A DNA stretch of 44,306 bases from Comamonadaceae bacterium (GCA_947450895.1 CANFWT010000014.1:1-44306); one strand, 5' to 3'; numbered from the stretch's first letter, positions 34,828 to 43,410 are shown. Notes: a model not told the origin generated them from the letters alone. Numbers and translations are program-made.

Positions 34828-35682
34828 ATGTCTGCAAGCGCGCAAGCACTCAATCCCCACGCGGCCCATCCAACTTCCCTGCCTGCCTTGGTGCGCAGCA
34901 TGGGCCGACATCGCCAACTGATTGCACAAATGAGCAAGCGAGAAATCATAGGCCGATACAAAGGCTCTGCGTTGGGTCTGGCCTGGTCATTTTTCAATCC
35001 GGTATTTATGCTGACCATCTATACCTTTGTTTTCTCCGAGGTATTTAAATCTCGGTGGAGTGGCGCAGGCGCCGACCAAAGCAAAACACAGTTTGCCGTG
35101 GTGCTGTTCGTCGGCATGATTGTGCTGGGCCTGTTTACGGAAGTGCTTGACCGCGCACCGGGCCTGATCGTCGGCAATGCGAATTACGTCAAGAAGGTCG
35201 TCTTTCCCCTGGAGCTGCTTCCGGTCATCGCGATGGCTACCACGCTGTTCCACAGCCTGGTCAGCTTGGGGGTTTTGCTGGTGGCGTTTCTGGCATTTAA
35301 CGGGTACCTGCATTGGACGGCGGTATTTGCCCCCTTGGTGCTGCTGCCCTTGGTCATACTGGCCACCGGACTTGCCTGGATACTGGCTTCGCTGGGCGTG
35401 TTTTTGCGCGACGTAGGCCAAACCATCGGTATTTTCACGACCGTGCTGATGTTCCTGTCCCCGGTGTTTTATCCCGTCACTGCGGTGCCCGAGCGGTTTC
35501 GCGCCTTCATCGTCGCCAACCCACTGACCTTCATCATTGAACAAGCCCGCGAGGTCTTGGTTTGGGGTCATTTGCCCGACTTTCCCGGCTTAACGGTCTA
35601 TACGCTGGTGGCGCTGGGGGTGGCATGGCTGGGTTTGGCCTGGTTTCAGCGCACCAGAAAGGGTTTTGCCGATGTCCTTTAA
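34828..35682 (+). CDS. wzm: ABC-2 type polysaccharide export permease Wzm (module B)
   Basis: A 284-residue export permease, paralogous without length change to the permease at 27430. It carries the same N-terminal amphipathic region, the FAVVLFVGMIVLGLF membrane helix and the conserved ASLGVFLRDVGQTIGI loop. The ATPase gene starts inside its last codons (11-base overlap). It should pair with the Wzt of this module, though cross-pairing with module A is conceivable given the high similarity. Confidence 0.92.
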   Translation: MSASAQALNPHAAHPTSLPALVRSMGRHRQLIAQMSKREIIGRYKGSALGLAWSFFNPVFMLTIYTFVFSEVFKSRWSGAGADQSKTQFAVVLFVGMIVLGLFTEVLDRAPGLIVGNANYVKKVVFPLELLPVIAMATTLFHSLVSLGVLLVAFLAFNGYLHWTAVFAPLVLLPLVILATGLAWILASLGVFLRDVGQTIGIFTTVLMFLSPVFYPVTAVPERFRAFIVANPLTFIIEQAREVLVWGHLPDFPGLTVYTLVALGVAWLGLAWFQRTRKGFADVL

Positions 35683-36913
35683 CGATGTGGCCATCAGCGT
35701 CCAAGGTATTCATAAGCGCTACGAGATATATGCCAACCCGCGCGACCGGCTCAAGCAGTTTTTGCTGCCGCGCCTGCAGCGATCGGCAGGGCGTATGCCT
35801 CAGCAATATTTTCGTGAGTTTTGGGCGGTCAAAGACGTCTCATTTCAAATCAAAAAAGGCGAGACGGTGGGCATTATTGGACGCAATGGCAGTGGCAAGT
35901 CAACCCTGTTGCAAATGATTTGCGGAACACTGACCCCAACCAGTGGTACGGTGGAAACCCGGGGCCGAATAGCAGCCCTGCTGGAACTGGGCTCGGGCTT
36001 TAACCCCGAGTTCAGCGGCCGCGAAAATGTGTACCTCAACGCTGCGGTGCTGGGTTTATCCAAGCAGGATATTGACAAGCGGTTTGATGCCATTGCTGCG
36101 TTTGCAGATATTGGCCCATTTATCGACCAACCCGTCAAGGCCTACTCCAGCGGCATGTTGGCTCGACTCGCGTTTGCGGTAGCGGTAGAGGTCGATCCTG
36201 ACGTATTGGTTATTGACGAAGCCCTCAGCGTCGGCGATATGGCGTTTCAAGAAAAGTCCTTTACCCGTATGAAGCGTATTCGTGACGCGGGCACTTCCAT
36301 CCTGTTTGTGTCCCATTCGCCCTCGGCCGTGAGAAATTTTTGTGACCGGGCCATCTGGCTTGACAAAGGGCATATGCGAGCCATCGGTGAACGCCTGTCC
36401 GTATGCGACCAATACCAACACGCCATGGAAGATTGCATACGGCAGGAGTCGCGCTCCCAAGTGGGCGTCCCGGCCAACGCGCTCACGGTGCGCGATATAT
36501 CGGTCGACGCGGACCCCACCATTCGTGTTGTGGCGATTCGGTCAGATAAAAAGGTGTATCAAATGGGGGAAGACATAAAAATCGAAGTCGGTCTTCAGTT
36601 TAAGGAGCTGCCGCTGGCCTACGGCGTTGGAATGATATTTTATGACCTCAAGGGCAATATCGTCACCATACTCAATACCTTGCGCGATGACATTTACCTC
36701 ACCGCACAGAATGAAACTCTGACGCTCTTGATACGGGATAACCATTTCGCACCCGGAGAATATGACATCACCCTGTCCGTCTCGGACGAGCATGCCATGT
36801 TTTCTTATGACAAGCGGGAATCTTGTCTGAGGTTTCATGTCGAGATGGAGCGAAGTTCACGGGGACTTGCCCGTGTCGAGGGTTTGTTGCGGTGCGAACA
36901 TGAGTGGATTTGA
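35672..36913 (+). CDS. wzt: Polysaccharide export ATPase Wzt (module B)
   Basis: A 413-residue ATPase with Walker A GRNGSGKST (residues 70-78), signature YSSGMLARLAFA and Walker B VLVIDEALSVGD. The first 190 residues closely resemble the module A ATPase. Beyond the Walker B region the two diverge, and this C-terminal domain (from about residue 270, VRVVAIRSDKKVYQMGEDI type beta strands) is unlike the other, implying recognition of a different glycan. The gene ends inside the start of the next glycosyltransferase gene (14-base overlap if ATG 36900 is used). Confidence 0.9.
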   Translation: MSFNDVAISVQGIHKRYEIYANPRDRLKQFLLPRLQRSAGRMPQQYFREFWAVKDVSFQIKKGETVGIIGRNGSGKSTLLQMICGTLTPTSGTVETRGRIAALLELGSGFNPEFSGRENVYLNAAVLGLSKQDIDKRFDAIAAFADIGPFIDQPVKAYSSGMLARLAFAVAVEVDPDVLVIDEALSVGDMAFQEKSFTRMKRIRDAGTSILFVSHSPSAVRNFCDRAIWLDKGHMRAIGERLSVCDQYQHAMEDCIRQESRSQVGVPANALTVRDISVDADPTIRVVAIRSDKKVYQMGEDIKIEVGLQFKELPLAYGVGMIFYDLKGNIVTILNTLRDDIYLTAQNETLTLLIRDNHFAPGEYDITLSVSDEHAMFSYDKRESCLRFHVEMERSSRGLARVEGLLRCEHEWI

Positions 36914-37751
36914 TATGCACCATTGGTCACTCAACAGCGCAGAAAGTATTTGGACACGCACTGAAAAGCACCGGCAGGCAAGGGCATCTGTGCCACTGGT
37001 GGCATTGCTTCGCGTCCGAAACGAAGCCTTGATTCTCGAGGACACCCTCAATCATCTGGCTGAGTTTGCAGATGTCATATGTGCCTACGAAGATGCCAGC
37101 ACGGATGCAACGCTGGAAATACTCATGGCGCATGAAAAAGTATTTCTTGTCATACAAAACACGCAATGGCTCGCAGGGGTTGACAACCGCCTTTTGTCCG
37201 AAACACGGCACCGCGGCCTGCTCCTGCAAGAGGCAAAGCGGAGGATTGCGTTTGACTGGTGCATGTGTTGCGATGCGGATGAACGCTATATCGGACCTAT
37301 CCGTGAATTTGTTACATCACCCGCGTTTGAGAAGCCGGACGCGGTGCGGATACAGCTTTTTGATGCCTATATGAGCGAAGGGGACGATCACCCCTACGCG
37401 GGCAGCACGCCGCTTGCCAATTTTCGCCGTTTGTTTGGTCCGGAACGCAGGGATATTTTGATGCTCTGGAAAAACAGCGATTTAGCGCATTACACCGGCC
37501 TTGACGCCAGAGAACCCGTGGTGCAGGGCCAAGCGGAATCACGTTTTTTCTGCCAGCACTATGGCAAGAGCCTTTCCTACGCGCACTGGGAGGCCACGTG
37601 CGAATACTACGTCAACCATTTTCCTTTTGATTCCTATGGAAAGAAATGGTCGCAAAGGCGAGGCAAGGCCCTTCATGCACGGTCTGATTTTGACGCCCCA
37701 TTATTTGAATGGGGCGATGAATTGTTCCAAAACGCAGTGAGGATTTATTAA
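36900..37751 (+). CDS. Glycosyltransferase family 2-like protein
   Basis: A 283-residue GT-A-type enzyme. It begins its catalytic domain with PLVALLRVRNEALILEDTL, has the AYEDASTDATLEIL strand of GT2 proteins and a CCDADERYI motif that fits the DxD metal site. ATG 36900 overlaps the wzt stop; ATG 36915 is an alternative two bases after it. The following 1096-residue gene starts at the base after its stop, so the three genes are coupled. It likely adds one residue of the module B glycan. Confidence 0.82.
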   Translation: MSGFDMHHWSLNSAESIWTRTEKHRQARASVPLVALLRVRNEALILEDTLNHLAEFADVICAYEDASTDATLEILMAHEKVFLVIQNTQWLAGVDNRLLSETRHRGLLLQEAKRRIAFDWCMCCDADERYIGPIREFVTSPAFEKPDAVRIQLFDAYMSEGDDHPYAGSTPLANFRRLFGPERRDILMLWKNSDLAHYTGLDAREPVVQGQAESRFFCQHYGKSLSYAHWEATCEYYVNHFPFDSYGKKWSQRRGKALHARSDFDAPLFEWGDELFQNAVRIY

Positions 37752-40700
37752 ATGGTATTGGCTATTCATACCCCTCAGACGGCTTTGGTGGCCTGTTCTC
37801 GCTTGGTGGACTTTGCCGGGGCGGAAATTACCGCGCTCGAACTGGCGCAAGCCTTGCGCGATCTGGGTTTCAAGGTGAGCCTGGCGGCGCTTGAAATCGG
37901 CCCCGACCTGGCGAAAGAGATGGACCTGTCAGGCTTCGACTACATAGACCTCGGGAGCGCCAAGCTTGCCGGTGCCACCTTCGATGTGCTCTGGGTCAGC
38001 CACTATATTGCGGCTTACCACCTGCTGGTCAATGCAGGTATTCGGGCAAAAATAGGCGTGTTTTCGTCCCTGTCCCATTTTGAGCCACTCGAGACGCCGC
38101 CGCTGCCGTCTTTGTCTTTTTCTCGCTACGTGGTCAATTCAGAGGAAAATCTCGGCTACTTTAAAAACCGGTATCCGCAATTCGCAGACCGCGTTGCAAT
38201 ATTCCCTAACGCTGCGCCAGACGGCTTCTTTGCGGCCTATCAAACGTGCCAACCGGCGCTGTTGACATCCATCGCTATTATTTCAAATCACCCACCGCGC
38301 GAGCTGCTTGAACTGATGGCGCCATTAGAGGACCGTGGAATCCGGGTAGATTTAATCGGGCTGCAGGGCAGCAGCCTGCGGGTTACGCCCCAAATTTTGT
38401 CGAATTGCAGCGCAGTGATAACGATCGGCAAATCGGTCCAGTATTGCCTGGCACAAGGCATACCCGTATTTTGCTACGACCATTTTGCGGGTCCAGGTTG
38501 GATCACACTGGATTCGTTTGATCCGGCATTTGCCAAGAATTTTTCGGGTCGCTGCACGCCGGCGCGGCGCACGGCCGACGTGCTTTGCCTGGAAATACGC
38601 AATGGCTTTGCCAAGGCACTAGACCAAAGGGACGCCTTGCGCGCACGGGCGCAAGCACATTTTGACCTGGTGTCGAATGTGCGCGGCGTTCTGGAAGTTG
38701 CCGGCCCAACGGCATTGTCGATGTCCCTGTCAGAGACCGAGCGCAACGTTCTGTCTTGCGAGTCCAAGGTGTTTTTGCACCTGCGCCAGCTCATTGCCCA
38801 TCACCACCATGTGCTGGCCTCGCGCAGCGCGCAGGTGAGCGAACTCCAGGATGCGCGGGCGCTGGGCGAGGACCAGATTGCCGAACTCGGGCGCACGGTT
38901 ACCGCGCTTGCGAGCCATATTGCCCTCCAAAACCAGGCCGCAGCGGCGCAATACGACCGCATCGCCGCGCTGACCCTGGCCCAAGCGGCGCGCGACAGCG
39001 AGCTGGCTGAGCTCCATCGCGCCCAGGCCTTGCACGAGGACGCGCTAAGCCGGTCGCGCGCCGAGCTGTCGAGCGTCTTGGCCTCCACCAGCTGGAAGCT
39101 GACCTCGCCGCTGCGGCATATGAAGACGGGCGGGCGAGTGCTGCGGGCGCATTCGCGTGGATGGTGGGCACGGTCCGGTTATGTGCTGCAGCATGAAGGT
39201 CTGGCGGGATTTGCCCGCCGCAGCCTGGGATTCATCAGCCGCCATGCCAAACGCAGACTGGCTGCTTGGTCGGTCGAGCGCTTTGTGATGGAAACCGATG
39301 GCCCGGCAGCAACGCGCGACCTGCCTTTGGTCTCCTTTGTGATCCCGATTTACGACCGCACCGACGTGTTGCGCGCTGCCATTGCATCCACGCTGCGGCA
39401 GACCATTTCGGCATTTGAAGTCATTCTGGTGACCGACGGTTCGCCACCGGCAACCCTGGCCGTGGTGGAAGAGTTTCGCGCTGATCCTCGGGTAAAGGTA
39501 TTTAGCTACCCCACGAGTTCCGGCAATGCGGTACGCGGCCGCAACAAAGGCATCCTGGAGGCGCGCGGTAAATACATCGCATTTCTGGACAGCGATGACA
39601 TTGCCGCAGCCGACCGCCTGGAGGTTTGCCTGCCGGTGCTGGAGTCGGGCGCTGCCGATGTGGTGTACGGCGCGTGGCGGGCTTTGCTCGATGGCACGCG
39701 TGAAACGGCGGCACTCGCGCATGGCCAGGTTGTTCACAGCCCTGATTGCGACCTTGCCATGTTGCAGGCCCTGTGTGTGCCGTGTCAGAGTACGGTCATG
39801 GTGCGGCGCGAGGCATTGTTGCGCGCAGGGTTTCTAAAGCCCCGCATGCAATACCGTGAAGACCACGAACTGTGGGTGCGGCTGGCTTTTTACGGTGCGC
39901 GATTCAAATCAGTGCCCCACGTGCTTGCCGACCTGCGCTTGCACGCGGGCAACAATGAGCTCAACTTCAAGGACAACGATGTGCAGTGGGAATTCTTGGT
40001 TGGGCAGGAATACCGGCTGGCAGGCCCGCACCCCAAAAAAATCGCATTTCTGCTGGCCGGCTTGGGCATTTCAGGCGGGGCGGCAGTGGTGCTTAAACAT
40101 GTCAGCATGCTTATGGAGGCCGGACACGATGCGTTCGTCATCGATATTGGCGGCCATGGTGATATTGCCTGGTTCGGCAACCCGGACATTCCGGTCTATC
40201 GCTTGCATGAACTTGCCCAATGCGGTTTAGACAACATTGATATGTTGTTTGCCACCTATTGGACTACCTGCGAATGGCTGGACAAAATTCCATCCCGGCG
40301 CAAGCTGTATCTGGTGCAGTCGGACGAACGCCTTTTTTATGAGGACAAGGCGCTCAAGCTCCAGGTGGAGAGCACCTACCGGCGGGACTACGAATATGTC
40401 GTGATCGCCCAGTGGCTGGCCGATATGTTTCGCCAGGAGTTCAAGCAGCGGGTCACCTATGTGCCCAATGGCATAGACGCCAGCCTGTTTTTTCCGGATT
40501 CGCCGCTGGAGCGCAAGAACCCGCAGCGCCTACGTGTACTGATTGAAGGGCCTATCTCGGTTCCCTTCAAAGGGATGACCGACGCCTATGCGGCATGCAG
40601 CGCGCTGGACTGCGAGCTGTGGATTGTCAGCAGCAACGGGCGGCCGGCAGACGGCTGGAAATATGACCGTTTTTTTGAAGGCGTCGACCAGGCGCAAATG

Positions 40701-41042
40701 CGAAGCATTTATTCCTCCTGCGACGTCCTTTTAAAAATGAGCCGCGTCGAAAGTTTCGCCTACCCGCCCCTGGAGGCGATGGCTTGCGGATGTGCGGTCG
40801 TGGTGGGCGAGGTCAAGGGCGGTATTGAATACGCGCGCGATGGTGAAAATGTCCTAAAAGTACCGCTAGGCGACGTGGCGGCCGCCAAGGCGGCCGTGCG
40901 CAAGTTGCTGGACAACGCCCATCTCCGAAATGGCTTGCTTGAAGCCGGGTATGCCACCGTTAAAAAGTGGACTTGGGCGGTGCCTAAAGAAGCCATGCTG
41001 GGCTTGGTGGAAAGTCCGGCCAGAACCCCGCTCAAGCTGTGA
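37752..41042 (+). CDS. Multidomain glycosyltransferase (GT4-like, coiled coil, GT2, GT4)
   Basis: A 1096-residue protein. Residues 1-340 resemble a GT-B fold glycosyltransferase (LVDFAGAEITALELAQALRDLG start). About 370-440 is an Ala/Glu/Gln-rich coiled coil. A GT2 domain starts near 527 (SFVIPIYDRTDVLRAAI) with the metal motif FLDSDDIAAADRLE near 610. A GT4 domain starts near 761 (KKIAFLLAGLGISGGA) and ends with PPLEAMACGCAVVVGE near 1006. It probably makes several linkages of the module B polymer. Three catalytic modules around a coiled coil parallel the 903-residue fusion of module A. Confidence 0.85.
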   Translation: MVLAIHTPQTALVACSRLVDFAGAEITALELAQALRDLGFKVSLAALEIGPDLAKEMDLSGFDYIDLGSAKLAGATFDVLWVSHYIAAYHLLVNAGIRAKIGVFSSLSHFEPLETPPLPSLSFSRYVVNSEENLGYFKNRYPQFADRVAIFPNAAPDGFFAAYQTCQPALLTSIAIISNHPPRELLELMAPLEDRGIRVDLIGLQGSSLRVTPQILSNCSAVITIGKSVQYCLAQGIPVFCYDHFAGPGWITLDSFDPAFAKNFSGRCTPARRTADVLCLEIRNGFAKALDQRDALRARAQAHFDLVSNVRGVLEVAGPTALSMSLSETERNVLSCESKVFLHLRQLIAHHHHVLASRSAQVSELQDARALGEDQIAELGRTVTALASHIALQNQAAAAQYDRIAALTLAQAARDSELAELHRAQALHEDALSRSRAELSSVLASTSWKLTSPLRHMKTGGRVLRAHSRGWWARSGYVLQHEGLAGFARRSLGFISRHAKRRLAAWSVERFVMETDGPAATRDLPLVSFVIPIYDRTDVLRAAIASTLRQTISAFEVILVTDGSPPATLAVVEEFRADPRVKVFSYPTSSGNAVRGRNKGILEARGKYIAFLDSDDIAAADRLEVCLPVLESGAADVVYGAWRALLDGTRETAALAHGQVVHSPDCDLAMLQALCVPCQSTVMVRREALLRAGFLKPRMQYREDHELWVRLAFYGARFKSVPHVLADLRLHAGNNELNFKDNDVQWEFLVGQEYRLAGPHPKKIAFLLAGLGISGGAAVVLKHVSMLMEAGHDAFVIDIGGHGDIAWFGNPDIPVYRLHELAQCGLDNIDMLFATYWTTCEWLDKIPSRRKLYLVQSDERLFYEDKALKLQVESTYRRDYEYVVIAQWLADMFRQEFKQRVTYVPNGIDASLFFPDSPLERKNPQRLRVLIEGPISVPFKGMTDAYAACSALDCELWIVSSNGRPADGWKYDRFFEGVDQAQMRSIYSSCDVLLKMSRVESFAYPPLEAMACGCAVVVGEVKGGIEYARDGENVLKVPLGDVAAAKAAVRKLLDNAHLRNGLLEAGYATVKKWTWAVPKEAMLGLVESPARTPLKL

Positions 41043-41058
41043 TAGACTACGCAGCTAA

Positions 41059-41135
41059 GCGGCTGTAGCTCAGTTGGATAGAGTACTTGGCTACGAACCA
41101 AGGGGTCGTGGGTTCAATTCCTGCCAGCCGCACCA
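41059..41135 (+). tRNA. tRNA-Arg (anticodon ACG)
   Basis: A complete 77-base cloverleaf: acceptor GCGGCTG/CAGCCGC, D-arm TAGCTCAGTTGGATAGAG, anticodon stem CTTGG/CCAAG around loop CTACGAA (anticodon ACG), T-arm with GGTTCAATTCC, and encoded CCA at 41133-41135. It is followed by a strong terminator. Related degenerate copies occur near 25617 and 33591. Confidence 0.97.
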
Positions 41136-41143
41136 AAACGATG

Positions 41144-41176
41144 AGCCCTAGAACAGAAATGTTCTAGGGCTTTTTC
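41144..41176 (+). terminator. Rho-independent terminator after tRNA-Arg
   Basis: Stem AGCCCTAGAACA with TGTTCTAGGGCT around a GAAA loop, then a T run. It is positioned 8 bases after the tRNA CCA end and belongs to the same repeat family as those at 25702 and 33643. Confidence 0.92.
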
Positions 41177-41189
41177 GTTGATATCGTGA

Positions 41190-41265
41190 TATTGCCCCCA
41201 CCCCTGGAATGCGTATCCCATAGCCGGTGAGGCACTGGCTGCAACAGTTGTCTGGCAAATCAACA
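41190..41265 (-). pseudogene. Terminal remnant of the same IS3-like element
   Basis: On the - strand the sequence ends with codons for SASPAMGYAFQG, matching SASSAMEYAFQG at the end of the IS3-type transposase relic near 25775. The DNA around it (CCATAGCC, GCACTG, TGGCAA) also aligns. Only the last 25 or so codons remain. The element end is probably near the TTGCCCCCAC stretch at 41192. Confidence 0.6.
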
Positions 41266-41379
41266 CGTCAGTACCTGTCGGCGTAATGCACGCCCCAACC
41301 GCACAGACATTGGCCATGTTCAAATCGGGGTCACGTACGCGCGTGATCTCGCTTTACTCCATCCCAAACCCCTAAAGCA

Positions 41380-42303
41380 ATGACTGCAATGACTACCACT
41401 AAACCCGTCACCAAGGCCGTTTTTCCTGTTGCAGGCTTGGGCACGCGCTTTTTGCCCGCCACCAAGGCCAGCCCCAAAGAAATGCTGGCCGTGGTGGATA
41501 AGCCGCTCATTCAATACGCGGTAGAAGAGGCGGTTGCCGCCGGCATTACCGAGCTGATATTTGTGACCGGGCGCAACAAGCGCTCCATTGAAGACCACTT
41601 TGACACCGCGCCCGAGCTCGAGGCCGAGCTGCAGGCCAAAGGCAAGCTCGCCCTCTTGAGCGTGGTGCAAGACATCTTGCCCCCCGGTGTGAACTGCATT
41701 TTTGTGCGCCAGCCGGTGGCGTTGGGCCTGGGCCACGCCGTCTTGTGCGCCCGCCCGGTGGTAGGCGACCACCCCTTTGCCGTGCTGCTGGCCGATGACC
41801 TGATGACTGGCTCCAACCCCATCACCCGCCAGCTGATTGAGGTGCAACAGCGCCTGGGCGGCAGCGTGCTGGCGGTGCAAGACGTGCCCCTGGCGCAAAC
41901 CCGCAGCTACGGCATCGTGGCCGGCCCGGTGGTAGAGCCGCGCCTGAGCCGCGTGGCCCAGATTGTGGAAAAGCCCGCCCCCGAAGTGGCGCCCTCCACC
42001 CTGGGAGTGGCCGGGCGCTACGTGCTGTCGCCCCAGATATTTGACTTGCTAGCGCGCCAGGAGCGCGGCGTGGGTGGTGAAATCCAGCTCACCGACGCTA
42101 TTGCGGCACTGGCCGCGCGCGACCCGGTGTACGCCTGGCGCTACTACGGCGTGCGCTACGACTGCGGCAGCAAACTCGGCCTGCTGCAAGCCAGCGTAGA
42201 CCTGGGCCTGCAGCACCCCGAGGTCGGCGTGCAGTTTGCCCAATGGCTGCATGGGCACCCCGGGTTTGCGGGAGGGATACGGCAGCAGGATAGGGTGCGT
42301 TAA
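41380..42303 (+). CDS. galU: UTP-glucose-1-phosphate uridylyltransferase
   Basis: A 307-residue nucleotidyltransferase making UDP-glucose for polysaccharide synthesis. The N-terminal [24 protein letters not shown] motif, [13 protein letters not shown], the [15 protein letters not shown] segment and the LLADDLM metal region are all present, as is [11 protein letters not shown] near the end. It lies after the polysaccharide genes and tRNA-Arg, transcribed in the same direction but probably from its own promoter because of the terminator at 41144. Confidence 0.95.
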   Translation: MTAMTTTKPVTKAVFPVAGLGTRFLPATKASPKEMLAVVDKPLIQYAVEEAVAAGITELIFVTGRNKRSIEDHFDTAPELEAELQAKGKLALLSVVQDILPPGVNCIFVRQPVALGLGHAVLCARPVVGDHPFAVLLADDLMTGSNPITRQLIEVQQRLGGSVLAVQDVPLAQTRSYGIVAGPVVEPRLSRVAQIVEKPAPEVAPSTLGVAGRYVLSPQIFDLLARQERGVGGEIQLTDAIAALAARDPVYAWRYYGVRYDCGSKLGLLQASVDLGLQHPEVGVQFAQWLHGHPGFAGGIRQQDRVR

Positions 42304-42540
42304 CGTACTGCGCACCGATGGCCCTGGTGGCGCACACGTCCCTTTCATGTATGCCGTTTGAGTCCAGACGGATTCAATCAGAAGCATTCGCGATCAAGAG
42401 AATTCAAAACTCGGATTTCTGAGACTTATTCTATTTCTTGTCATGAGCCTGCGGAGATAAATCGCAATTCAAGGAAACAGGCTAATAAGCACCGACGTCC
42501 GTAATGCTAGCTTAATGGGTTTTGACAAACGAAATTTGGT
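42304..42540. other. Intergenic sequence after galU
   Basis: No gene, terminator or repeat was recognised in these 237 bases. With the tRNA fragment and the leader that follow, the gene-free stretch runs to 42777. Confidence 0.5.
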
Positions 42541-42605
42541 TGGTCGGGGTGAGAGGATTCGAACCTCCGGTCTCTACGTCCCGAACGTAGCGCTTTACCA
42601 GACTA
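42541..42605 (-). pseudogene. 3' fragment of a tRNA-Pro (CGG) gene, likely attachment-site scar
   Basis: On the - strand this holds the CCA end, the T-arm (GGTTCGAATCC), the anticodon arm CTACG-TTCGGGA-CGTAG (anticodon CGG, proline) and the 3' side of the D-arm (TGGTAAAGCGC). The acceptor 5' strand and D-stem 5' strand are missing; upstream sequence is unrelated and AT-rich. Such 3' tRNA fragments are typical of the far att site of elements that integrate in tRNA genes. Orientation predicts an element extending to the right. Confidence 0.8.
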
Positions 42606-42777
42606 ATTTAAACCTGCTCGACGGTTTTCGAGAGTGAAAAGTTGACTAAAAGTAGTCTATACAAAACGACCACGCAAGCTATTTTTTGGACTTTTTGTGA
42701 GCAAGGTTGAGCGTCAAAAAAATTAACACTGGAAGTTGGAGCAAAATTTCGCCATCATTAACCAGGGAGCGTATTCA

Positions 42778-43185
42778 ATGAAAAAAATAATACCTATTGC
42801 TGCGTTGGCGATAATTTTTGTTTCGTCACAAGCTATGGCAGGGGAATGCATGGGTTACGGCGGTCCGGGAGGGGCCTGTTATGGGGGGCCAGGCGGAGGC
42901 CTTTATGGTGGCCCTGGAGGTGGTTTATACGGCGGACCTAGTGGAGGCTTATATGGCGGTCCAGGAGGTGGAATGTACGCAGGCCCAGGTGGCGGCATGT
43001 ATGCAGGTCCAGGAGGTGGTTTGTACGCTGGGCCAGGTGGAGGTTTGTATGCGGGTCCCGGAGGCGGTATCTATGGCGGACCTCCTTCAAATGACAAGGA
43101 TGCTTATCATGGCCCATGGGGACCTTGTATTACCGGCGCTGCCGCAGACGATTGGCTAAAAGCGAACTGCCCTAACCGCCGTTAA
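42778..43185 (+). CDS. Secreted glycine-rich octapeptide-repeat protein
   Basis: A 135-residue exported protein. A clear Sec signal peptide (MKKIIPIAALAIIFVSSQAMA) precedes nine tandem 8-residue units of the form Y[GA]GPGGG[LMI] (residues 27-98) and a tenth partial one, then a C-terminal tail ending WLKANCPNRR. Four cysteines (24, 34 and two in the tail) flank the repeats and may pair. An AGGGAG ribosome site supports ATG 42778; the frame extends to 42736 without support. Proteins with such repeats are known to me only as hypotheticals. A surface or matrix role is possible. Confidence 0.8.
   Translation: MKKIIPIAALAIIFVSSQAMAGECMGYGGPGGACYGGPGGGLYGGPGGGLYGGPSGGLYGGPGGGMYAGPGGGMYAGPGGGLYAGPGGGLYAGPGGGIYGGPPSNDKDAYHGPWGPCITGAAADDWLKANCPNRR
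42856..43083 (+). repeat. Tandem 24-bp repeats in the glycine-rich gene
   Basis: Nine 24-base units plus a partial one encode the Y-G-G-P-G-G-G-L octapeptides. Third-base differences between units show they are not freshly copied, so the protein repeat is kept by selection rather than by recent slippage. Confidence 0.9.
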
Positions 43186-43410
43186 TTTTTGAGAGCTCAG
43201 AGCAAAAACAGCCTGCTTCAATAAGAGTTACTAGCATTTGACGACGAGAGTCGGGGAGCCAGCTGTCACATCCAGCGCCACAGCACCAACGCACAGCTGG
43301 TGAGGGTAGGCTTCACAACGCTCCAGTATTGGATTGTGGTTTCAGGGACTGCCACCAATGTTTTCGCAACTTTGCTCATAGAGTTTCACCTGTAGTTGGT
43401 CTCAAAAATG

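Noticed and set aside
25617..41135. Classical integrative island using the tRNA-Arg 3' end as attB
   Set aside because: The intact tRNA is on the + strand at the right edge, whereas a tRNA-3'-targeting element would extend to the right of it and leave the 3' fragment at its far right. No integrase is present. Duplication or IS-mediated capture fits better.
42856..43083. Regularly spaced repeats resembling a CRISPR array
   Set aside because: The 24-bp units are contiguous, vary at third codon positions and encode a signal-peptide-bearing protein; there are no spacers or cas genes.
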